In this document: positions 57,995 to 64,000 of the stretch, one piece after another
Layout of the letters: each line of letters begins with the position of its first letter
Numbering within the stretch: the first letter of the stretch is position 1
Assembly: GCA_965231925.1 (NCBI GenBank)
Contig: OZ246894.1
Location: 1,860,001 to 1,924,000, forward strand
Direction of reading: 5' to 3'
DNA: 64,000 bases
Origin: Poriferisodalis sp965231925
GTDB taxonomy: Bacteria > Actinomycetota > Acidimicrobiia > Acidimicrobiales > Poriferisodalaceae
The notes under the pieces: generated by a model
What the model was told of the DNA's origin: nothing
What the model saw: only the letters and a program-made list of their open reading frames with translations
Database searches by the model: none
Program-made: the position numbers and the translations under genes

Positions 57995-59907
57995 AGTCCG
58001 CCTTGCGACGCCTTGTCACGCGGCCCGGTGGCTACATCCCGCTGATCTGGCTGATGCTGCTGACGTTCTGCGCGGCGTTCCCCGCCGTCGTCGCAACGCA
58101 CGAGCCGAATGCGGCGGACTTCACAGCCATCCTCGAGGGTCCCAGCGCAGAGCACTGGTTCGGCACGGACGATCTGGGGCGCGACAACTACTCCCGGCTG
58201 GTGCATTCATCCCGGACCGCCGTCGTGGCCGGCCTGCAGGCAGTAGGCACGGCGTTGATCCTCGGCGTGCCGATCGGGCTGTTCGTGGGTTACGCCGGCG
58301 GATGGTGGGACCGCATCGTCATGCGCATCGTCGACGCTGTCTTCTCGCTGCCGGGCCTGATCCTCGCATTCGCGATCGCCGCCATCCTCGGGCCCGGAAT
58401 CACCAACGCCATGATCGCGGTCGGGATCCTCTTCGCGCTGCGGTTCATCAGGCTGACCCGAGCCATGGTTCTCTCCGTCCGAGAGGAACCGTTCATCGAG
58501 GCGGCGCAGCTGAGCGGAGCGCCGACCCACACCATCCTCGGGCGATACCTCCTGCCCAATATGTACGGGCCGCTGATCGTTCAGACGACGATCAGCCTCG
58601 CTGCGGTGCTGCTGATCGAAGCGGCCCTGAGTTTCTTGGGTCTGGGCGTGCAACAGCCTGATGCCACATGGGGGTCGATGCTGCGCGCCGCACGGTCACT
58701 GCAGCGGGACAACCCCATAACGCCGTGGCCCCCAGGTCTCGCCATCACGTTCACCGTGCTGGCCTTCAATGCGCTCGGCGATGCACTGCGCGACGTCCTG
58801 GCAGAAGGGCGGGGAGGGCGAAAGAAAGCCGCTCGGAGGGGTGTTGCGGTGGGCCTCGCTGAAGACGCAGCCGCACATGATCACGAGCATCCGTCGGAGG
58901 AAGCGGCTCGCCCCGGAACCCTGTTGTCAGTGCGGAATCTGAACGTGACGGTCCCGACCGATACGGGGCGGGCACGGGCTGTCCGCGACGTGTCATTCGA
59001 CGTGCAAGCCGGCGAGATCGTCGGACTCGTCGGCGAGAGCGGGTCCGGCAAGACGGTCACCGCGCTGACAATCGCCGGCTTGCTGCCGCGGGGGCTCGCT
59101 GTGGATTCACGGGCGAGCATCACCTTCGACGGTCGCCAACTTGTCGGCATGACTGAATCGCAGCTGGCCGGCGTCCGGGGGACGGGGATCGGCATGATCT
59201 TCCAGGACCCGACGGCCTCGCTCAATCCGGCTCTGACGGTCGGCTTCCAGCTTGCAGAGCCGCTCCGCATTCATGCCGGCATGACGCGCTCAGCGGCGGC
59301 CGAACGGGCTGCTGAGCTTCTTGATCGGGTTGGCGTGGCCAACCCTCGCCAGCGACTGGGGGATTATCCCCACCAGTTCTCGGGCGGCATGGCACAGCGG
59401 GTGATGACGGCGATGGCCTTGGCCAGCGAGCCGTCGCTCATCATTGCCGACGAGCCCACCACTGCTCTCGACGTGACGACACAGCAACAGGTTCTCGAGC
59501 TGCTTGTTGAGCTCTGCGAAGACCTGTCGATGGCCATGCTGTTCATCACTCACGATCTCGGCGTGGTGGCCGAAGTGTGCGATCGAGCAGTGGTGATGTA
59601 CGCGGGCGAGGCGGTGGAGACCGGCGATGTCTACGGCCTCTTTGCGCAGCCGTGCCATCCGTACTCGCAGGCGCTTCTCGCCAGCGTGCCGCTCCTCGAC
59701 GCTGACGATGATCGACTGGTCACGATCGGCGGTCGGGTGCCCGCTCCGAACGAGGAGTTTCCCGGGTGCCGGTTCGCGAATCGGTGCGAGTTCGCAGCAG
59801 AGATGTGCGAGGAAGGTCCGGTGAGCCTCAAGCCGCAGGAAGGCGAGGGTCGGCTAAGCAGGTGTGTGCTGGCCGACTCGGCTCCGGCGGATGGCGGCGA
59901 GTCGTGA
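57991..59907 (+). CDS. Fused ABC transporter permease and ATPase (DppC-DppD fusion)
   Basis: 638 residues. Residues 1-275 are a DppC permease: HWFGTDDLGRDNYSRLVHSSRTAV near 50, EEPFIEAAQLSGAPTHTILGRYLLPN (EAA loop) near 165 and ALSFLGLGVQQPDATWGSML near 210. A basic/acidic linker (272-310) leads to an ATPase: Walker A VGESGSGKT near 348, Q-loop MIFQDPTASLNPAL near 404, signature HQFSGGMAQRV near 460, Walker B SLIIADEPTTALD near 480 and the Cys-rich oligopeptide C-terminus GCRFANRCEFAAEMC. It starts in the dppB stop and overlaps the next gene by 4 bases. In most bacteria these are separate genes. Confidence 0.93.
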   Translation: MKSALRRLVTRPGGYIPLIWLMLLTFCAAFPAVVATHEPNAADFTAILEGPSAEHWFGTDDLGRDNYSRLVHSSRTAVVAGLQAVGTALILGVPIGLFVGYAGGWWDRIVMRIVDAVFSLPGLILAFAIAAILGPGITNAMIAVGILFALRFIRLTRAMVLSVREEPFIEAAQLSGAPTHTILGRYLLPNMYGPLIVQTTISLAAVLLIEAALSFLGLGVQQPDATWGSMLRAARSLQRDNPITPWPPGLAITFTVLAFNALGDALRDVLAEGRGGRKKAARRGVAVGLAEDAAAHDHEHPSEEAARPGTLLSVRNLNVTVPTDTGRARAVRDVSFDVQAGEIVGLVGESGSGKTVTALTIAGLLPRGLAVDSRASITFDGRQLVGMTESQLAGVRGTGIGMIFQDPTASLNPALTVGFQLAEPLRIHAGMTRSAAAERAAELLDRVGVANPRQRLGDYPHQFSGGMAQRVMTAMALASEPSLIIADEPTTALDVTTQQQVLELLVELCEDLSMAMLFITHDLGVVAEVCDRAVVMYAGEAVETGDVYGLFAQPCHPYSQALLASVPLLDADDDRLVTIGGRVPAPNEEFPGCRFANRCEFAAEMCEEGPVSLKPQEGEGRLSRCVLADSAPADGGES

Positions 59908-60755
59908 CTGGCACTGCGAACCAGGCGGATTTGCCACTGCTCTGTGTCGACGATCTCGTCGTCGAGTTTCGAGGCGGCGGATTGTTCTCCGTCGGCCGCG
60001 AAAAGGTGCACGCCGTCCGAGGCATCTCATTCGTCGTGGGCCAAGGCGAAGCGTACGGATTGGTCGGGGAGTCAGGTTCGGGCAAGACGACGACTGGTCG
60101 TTGCGTGCTGGGTCTCCAAGCGCCGACAACTGGGCGCATACTGCTCGGCTCCGACGATGTCGCCGAACTGCGTCGGCGCGATTCCGGTGCGCTGCACCGT
60201 CGCATCCAAGCGGTGTTCCAGAATCCAGTTGCCTCGCTGAACCCCGCGATGTCAGTGGAGGAGATCCTCGCCGAGCCACTGCGCCGCCTCTTGGGGATTC
60301 GTGATCGGCCGGCCACTCGACGTCGGAGCAAGGATCTGCTCGACGAGGTGCGTCTGCCCTCGGACATGCTCGATCGCAGGCCGACGGAGCTCTCGGGGGG
60401 GCAGGCCCAGCGTGTCTCCATCGCCCGGGCATTGGCGCCGGAACCGAGCCTGATAGTTCTCGACGAGGCAGTGAGCGCGCTCGACGTTGCCACGCAGGCT
60501 CAGGTCATCAACCTGCTGGCGGACTTGCGCGATGAGACGGGCGTCTCGTACCTGTTCATCGCTCACGACCTCGCGGTGGTGCGTCACTTGTGCGACCGCA
60601 TTGGGGTGATGTCGACTGGCGAGATCGTCGAAGAGGGAACCGCATCAGCCATCTGCCACGCGCCGACTGACGGGTACACCCAGCGCCTGCTCGCAGCGGT
60701 GCCGATACCGGATCCGACGGTGAAGCGGGTGCGACACGACCATGTCAGCAGTTAG
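59904..60755 (+). CDS. Dpp/Opp-type ABC transporter ATP-binding protein (DppF-like)
   Basis: 283 residues, GTG start overlapping the preceding stop (GTGA). Walker A LVGESGSGKTTTGRC near 55, Q-loop AVFQNPVASLNPAMSV near 100, signature TELSGGQAQRVSIARAL near 155, Walker B LIVLDEAVSALD (Ala in place of the usual Pro-Thr pair) near 180, H-loop FIAHDLAVVRHL near 213. Completes a one-operon Dpp-like importer with a missing binding protein. Confidence 0.93.
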   Translation: MTGTANQADLPLLCVDDLVVEFRGGGLFSVGREKVHAVRGISFVVGQGEAYGLVGESGSGKTTTGRCVLGLQAPTTGRILLGSDDVAELRRRDSGALHRRIQAVFQNPVASLNPAMSVEEILAEPLRRLLGIRDRPATRRRSKDLLDEVRLPSDMLDRRPTELSGGQAQRVSIARALAPEPSLIVLDEAVSALDVATQAQVINLLADLRDETGVSYLFIAHDLAVVRHLCDRIGVMSTGEIVEEGTASAICHAPTDGYTQRLLAAVPIPDPTVKRVRHDHVSS

Positions 60756-60787
60756 CCAAATTCGCTCTGGAAGGGAAAGGAAGCCCC

Positions 60788-61696
60788 ATGCGAAACCATG
60801 ACGGCGAGATCGAGACGCTGTGGAACGGCGACGTTGTCACGCACCGATTTATCGAAGCTGCAGGGTTGAGTTGGCATGCCATCACCGCCGGTGATCCGGG
60901 AAATCCTGAGGTTGTCGTGTTCTTGCACGGTTTCCCGGAGACCTGTTTCGCTTGGCACCATCAAGTTGCCGGGCTCGCTGATGGGTTCCGCACCATTGCG
61001 CTCGACCTCAAGGGGCATGGCCAATCCGACACGCGTCTCGACAGCAACTACGACTACGCAGCTCAGGCGGCCGAGCTGCCGGCGGTGTTCGACGCGCTGG
61101 GTCTCGATCGCTTCTTCCTCACCGGGCACGATCGAGGAGCCGTGATCGGCGATCACCTCTGCTCGGTTCCCGGCATGGCTCCGCGGATCCGGCGTTACGT
61201 CCGCATGCAGCAGTCGGGCAACCGGCCTCACTCCGAGCCGCTCCCACCGCACGAGTTGTTCCGCAGCCCGATGGGCGCGGAGTTGCTTGCACAAGCAGCC
61301 ATCCAGCGACGCGCGTTCGGTCGGGACCCGATGCCGCACGGGCTGTCCATGGTTGCGAAGCCGATCGCCCCCCAAGACACTGACCGCATCATCGAAGAGA
61401 GCACCCAGCCAGGTGTGCCTGAAGGGATGTCTGCCAGCTTCGTGTCAGCCGGATTCGACCGCGAGCTTGAGGATCGCATGAACGGGCTGTTCGCCGGGAT
61501 GACGATGCCGGTGCTCTTCTTACAAGGCGCCAAGGACCCCGGCCAGCAGCCGCACGAGTACGAGACCGTCACCGACGAGGTGGCGAACGGGCATCTTCAG
61601 TTCGTCGAGCTGGGTCACTTTCTCCACTTGGAAGATCCCCCGGTGGTGAACGCTGCCATTCGTGATTTTCTGACGCGAGACGACTTGCCGGGCTGA
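60788..61696 (+). CDS. Alpha/beta hydrolase, epoxide-hydrolase/haloacetate-dehalogenase-like
   Basis: 302 residues. Oxyanion-hole motif FLHGFPETCFAWH near 48, LDLKGHGQSD near 77, nucleophile Asp in FLTGHDRGAVIGD near 116 (G-x-D-x-G type, so an Asp rather than a Ser enzyme) and the late histidine in VELGHFLHLEDP near 280. Asp-nucleophile members hydrolyse epoxides or carbon-halogen bonds. A GGAAAGG site precedes the ATG. 32 bp after the transporter. Confidence 0.85.
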   Translation: MRNHDGEIETLWNGDVVTHRFIEAAGLSWHAITAGDPGNPEVVVFLHGFPETCFAWHHQVAGLADGFRTIALDLKGHGQSDTRLDSNYDYAAQAAELPAVFDALGLDRFFLTGHDRGAVIGDHLCSVPGMAPRIRRYVRMQQSGNRPHSEPLPPHELFRSPMGAELLAQAAIQRRAFGRDPMPHGLSMVAKPIAPQDTDRIIEESTQPGVPEGMSASFVSAGFDRELEDRMNGLFAGMTMPVLFLQGAKDPGQQPHEYETVTDEVANGHLQFVELGHFLHLEDPPVVNAAIRDFLTRDDLPG

Positions 61697-61745
61697 TCTG
61701 CTGCGGTGTGACTACCTTCCGTGCGTAGGACGGGAGGGTTCCACG

Positions 61746-62507
61746 ATGCCGGGTCACCTGGATCACTCAGCGAGAATTGCCGCGGCGCGGTCGGCCATCG
61801 ATTACATCTGCGACCGCAGCGAAGCCGAACTAGTGGCGCCGGTTCCCAACTGCCCGGGCTGGACCGTCTACAACGCCGCGTCGCACATAGGTCGCGTCGG
61901 GATCGCCTGGGAAGAGATGATCACCTCTGCGCCGGAGGATCCCGAGTCCCGGGCCAGGGGCTACGAGCGAGCCGGCCTCAAGCCCGTCGGGACCTCGACG
62001 GCGGAGCTCGCATCGTGGGCGCATTCGGCCATCGATCAACTCGCCGACGATCTCGGTCGGCGCTGCTACTTCTCGATGACCGGTGGGGAGGGCGACCCGC
62101 GGTTGTGGGCATGGCATGCGGCATCCGAGCTCGGCATGCACCGACTCGATGTCGAGATGGCCTTGGGACACGAGCACTCCATGACCCCGGTACAGGCACT
62201 CGACGCGGCGGACTACACGTGCCGGTTCTTCCTGCAGGCGATGCGCCGTGTCCTCGAACGAGACCCGGGTGGGCTCACGGCTCGGCTCGTCGATGCCGGC
62301 GAGGTGGTCGGCATCGTGAACATCGAGCCACTGCCAGAGACGGCGTCGCCGGCAGCTGCCGTCATCGAGGGCCCGCCGATTCAGGTGCTTCTCGGTCTGT
62401 GGGGCCGTCCACACTCGGGGATCGAGGTCACCGACGGCGACCCAGAGGTGTGGCACCAGTGGCGAGCCCTGCCCAGCGAAGCCTTCCAATTCGGCACCTG
62501 GGACTAG
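61746..62507 (+). CDS. Maleylpyruvate isomerase family mycothiol-dependent protein
   Basis: 253 residues. RSEAELVAPVPNCPGWTVYNAASHIGRVGIAWEEMI (23-58) has the conserved CPGW and the first metal His (SHIGRV). AWHAASELGMHRLDVEMALG near 125 supplies the remaining ligands (H-R-x-D). The C-terminal SCP2-like part ends FQFGTWD. Fourth member of this fold in the window. Function presumed thiol transferase or isomerase. Confidence 0.85.
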   Translation: MPGHLDHSARIAAARSAIDYICDRSEAELVAPVPNCPGWTVYNAASHIGRVGIAWEEMITSAPEDPESRARGYERAGLKPVGTSTAELASWAHSAIDQLADDLGRRCYFSMTGGEGDPRLWAWHAASELGMHRLDVEMALGHEHSMTPVQALDAADYTCRFFLQAMRRVLERDPGGLTARLVDAGEVVGIVNIEPLPETASPAAAVIEGPPIQVLLGLWGRPHSGIEVTDGDPEVWHQWRALPSEAFQFGTWD

Positions 62508-62661
62508 CCGCAGCAACGGCAACTGCTGGTCGATGTCTTGGGGTCAGCAGGCCTCAAAGCGAGCGTTCAGCCTCGACATGTCGTCTGGGCTTGCGCTGCG
62601 GTTGACCGTTTGCGAGACGAGGAACGGTGCGTCGCATGCCGCCCGCGATCTGTTCGCTGAC

Positions 62662-62688
62662 TAGACATACTGTCAACAAAGTAGACAT
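62662..62688. promoter_or_regulatory. Two TAGACAT repeats 20 bp apart upstream of a small HTH operon
   Basis: TAGACAT at 62662-62668 and 62682-62688 are direct repeats with a 20-bp period, two helical turns, ending 22 bp before the GTG of the small operon. Candidate binding sites for the HTH protein encoded by the second gene. The rest of the 202-bp gap from 62508 contains only a 28-codon open frame (62578-62664) with no recognisable features. Confidence 0.4.
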
Positions 62689-62709
62689 TTCGAGGTTAAG
62701 CTCCTGGGT

Positions 62710-62874
62710 GTGCGGATCACTGTCGACCTCGATGAGTCAGAACTGGCGCACACTCTGGAGGCACTCGGTGCGGTTGTCGAGATCGTGGAACGTCGCAGCG
62801 ACGAGCTTGTCGCAGCGGTGATCATCCGGGACGTGATCGCGAAGCTGTTGCGCGCCATCGAGGAGGCACGATGA
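62710..62874 (+). CDS. Small helical protein, first gene of an HTH operon
   Basis: 54 residues from GTG 62710. Begins with a beta-like segment VRITVDLDESELAHTLEALG and continues as a charged helix (VEIVERRSDELVAAVIIRDVIAKLLRAIEE). No family recognised. TGA 62872-62874 overlaps the ATG of the next gene (ATGA), and the promoter region carries TAGACAT repeats. Real coding status is supported by coupling and codon use; function unknown. Confidence 0.55.
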   Translation: MRITVDLDESELAHTLEALGAVVEIVERRSDELVAAVIIRDVIAKLLRAIEEAR

Positions 62875-63098
62875 GCAACGTCAAATCGATTTGGGATCTC
62901 TCTGGCCTCGACATGGCCACGAGTTCAGAGGGGGCAGCTCTCAACGTCGTTCGCAGACTGACCCGGCAAAAGGAAGATCTTGCATCGCAATGGGCAACTG
63001 CTATCCGGCTTGCCCAGGCGAACGGAGCATCGCTGCGGGATATCGCCGCTGTCGCGAACGCCTCGCCTCAAACGATCGCCAAGATCTGCAAGGAATAA
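62871..63098 (+). CDS. Small helix-turn-helix protein
   Basis: 75 residues. The C-terminal half reads RLAQANGASLRDIAAVANASPQTIAKICKE, a clear HTH (turn at VANAS). The N-terminal half is a polar helix (VVRRLTRQKEDLASQW). Start overlaps the stop of the 54-residue gene. Probably a DNA-binding regulator, perhaps of its own operon through the TAGACAT repeats. Convergent with cysC, 3 bp apart. Confidence 0.65.
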   Translation: MSNVKSIWDLSGLDMATSSEGAALNVVRRLTRQKEDLASQWATAIRLAQANGASLRDIAAVANASPQTIAKICKE

Positions 63099-63101
63099 AG
63101 C

Positions 63102-63713
63102 TCACACCGCGTTGCCGAGCGCAGCTAGGAGGTGGGCGATGCAGGTGTCGAGGGGCTGGATCGTGTCGATGGTGATCTCGGGTGACGGCGGGGGCTCGTA
63201 AGGGGCAGAGATGCCGCTGAAGTCAGGGATTTCGCCGGCTCGGGCCTTCACGTAGAGGCCCTTGGGGTCACGGGCTTCGCAGACCTCGAGCGCAGTGTCG
63301 ACGAATACCTCGATGAACGTGCCTTCCGGGTGGATGGCTCGTACTTGGTCGCGGTCGGCCACGTAGGGCGAAATGAAGGCCGTCAACACGACGATCCCCG
63401 CATCTTGGAACAGGCGGCACACCTCGCCGATGCGGCGGATGTTCTCAGTGCGGTCCTGCGGTGAGAAGCCCAGGTCGCGATTGAGCCCGAAGCGGACGTT
63501 GTCGCCGTCGAGGACGTAGGCGGCAACGCCGCGCTCGAGCAGCGCTGCTTCGAGCGCGAACGCAAGAGTTGATTTGCCGCTGCCCGAGAGCCCGGTGAAC
63601 CACACCGTCACAGCGCGATGGCCGAAGTGCGCTTCGCGGTCGGCGCCTGTGATCTGCCCTTCGGCGCGGACGATGTTGCGAGAGACGGGTTGGTTCCCGG
63701 CGCTCTCGTTCAT
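63102..63713 (-). CDS. cysC: Adenylylsulfate (APS) kinase
   Basis: 203 residues from ATG 63713. P-loop TVWFTGLSGSGKSTLAFALE near 37, LDGDNVRFGLNRDLGFSPQDRTENIRRIGEV near 70 (APS-binding Asp/Arg/Asn), FISPYVADRDQVR near 115 and the lid DPKGLYVKARAGEIPDFSGISAPYEPP near 150. It phosphorylates APS to PAPS with ATP in sulfate assimilation. The ATG overlaps the stop of another APS-kinase-like gene upstream (ATGA), giving a tandem pair. Confidence 0.93.
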   Translation of the reverse strand: MNESAGNQPVSRNIVRAEGQITGADREAHFGHRAVTVWFTGLSGSGKSTLAFALEAALLERGVAAYVLDGDNVRFGLNRDLGFSPQDRTENIRRIGEVCRLFQDAGIVVLTAFISPYVADRDQVRAIHPEGTFIEVFVDTALEVCEARDPKGLYVKARAGEIPDFSGISAPYEPPPSPEITIDTIQPLDTCIAHLLAALGNAV

Positions 63714-64000
63714 GGCGTGTTCGGTCCTCGAAGGAAGCCACGCTCGGTCAGCACCCGCACGATTGCCGCCACGCACTCATCCACGCCTTGAGCCGATGTG
63801 TCGACACGCAGGTCGGCGTCGGCCGGTCGGTCGTAGGGGGCTGAGACGCCGGGGAACCGAGGAATCTCGCCGCTGTCGGCCATCGCGTACAGGCCATGGG
63901 GGTCACGTTCGCGGCACACATCGATGGGCGTGTCCACGAAAACCTCCACGTACCGGTCGGTGCCCACAAGGTCACGCGCACGCTGGCGCACCTCGCCGTC
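63710..64000 (-). CDS. Second APS-kinase-domain protein, C-terminal part (truncated by window edge)
   Basis: About 96 C-terminal codons, open to the window end. GEVRQRARDLVGTDRYVEVFVDTPIDVCRERDPHGLYAMADSG is split here across residues, and IPRFPGVSAPYDRPADADLRVDT is the lid/C-terminal region of APS kinase, clearly homologous to but diverged from the adjacent cysC. It could be a stand-alone kinase or the kinase end of a CysN-CysC or sulfurylase-kinase fusion; the missing part would tell. Confidence 0.85.
   Translation of the reverse strand, partial: DGEVRQRARDLVGTDRYVEVFVDTPIDVCRERDPHGLYAMADSGEIPRFPGVSAPYDRPADADLRVDTSAQGVDECVAAIVRVLTERGFLRGPNTP

Noticed and set aside
62578..62664. 28-codon ATG frame before the small HTH operon
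   Set aside because: No ribosome-binding site, coupling or recognisable sequence; it overlaps the TAGACAT repeat region, so it is probably chance.

Overview
The window is high-GC DNA from a free-living actinobacterium, most likely of the class Acidimicrobiia. The pointers are the gap-pgk-tpiA...secG order, four mycothiol-dependent (DinB/maleylpyruvate isomerase fold) proteins, several F420/flavin luciferase-like oxidoreductases, a class III polyhydroxyalkanoate (PHA) synthase and many acyl-CoA dehydrogenases, P450s and Baeyer-Villiger-type monooxygenases. This is an inference from gene content; there is no rRNA gene or marker phylogeny here.

Layout. 0-12.4 kb: lower glycolysis (gap, pgk, tpiA, and secG further on) interrupted by a PHA storage module: small phasin-like protein, XRE regulator, acyl-CoA synthetase, alpha/beta hydrolase, MarR repressor with two operator-like palindromes, PhaE-like phasin, PhaC, patatin-like lipase, and a thioredoxin-fold protein resembling the UGSC (seleno)protein family. 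12.4-16.2 kb: D-aminoacylase-type amidohydrolase, two luciferase-like oxidoreductases and a tRNA-Leu with an AAG anticodon. 16.2-46 kb: a catabolic island with four flavin monooxygenases, acyl-CoA dehydrogenases, CoA transferase, enoyl-CoA hydratase, two Rieske oxygenases (one coupled to a glutamine-synthetase-like ligase), three P450s, an extradiol dioxygenase, a lipoprotein substrate-binding protein, MazEF, a uridine phosphorylase and an enolase-superfamily enzyme. 46-51 kb: a selenocysteine-containing peroxiredoxin-like protein (in-frame TGA in a W-U-P-P-C motif, with a SECIS-like hairpin), mycothiol-linked proteins, a HicA-like toxin-antitoxin pair and an M28-like protein. 51-56 kb: a scrambled NtaA-type monooxygenase locus, a new-looking two-gene module, and an FAH/AhpD/PPOX operon. 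56-61 kb: a GntR regulator and a Dpp/Opp-type ABC transporter whose own substrate-binding protein survives only as a 28-codon remnant. 61-64 kb: hydrolase, mycothiol protein, a small HTH operon and tandem APS kinase genes.

How it fits together. The PHA block is a self-contained carbon-storage unit. The catabolic island reads as oxygenase-based opening of aromatic or alicyclic substrates followed by CoA activation and beta-oxidation. The complete substrate-binding protein at 36 kb may serve the transporter at 57 kb, because the two loci carry complementary remnants (GntR broken at 33.9 kb, SBP broken at 57 kb) and share an ATTTCG-type promoter motif.

Quality caution. Frameshifts cluster at 40.2-44.6 kb and 50.9-52.8 kb, mostly in G/C runs, and one locus is a base-by-base chimera of two parts of the same gene. 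Either these loci are decaying or the consensus is poor there. No gene-free stretch exceeds about 260 bases. I saw no CRISPR array, rRNA, transposase or prophage gene.
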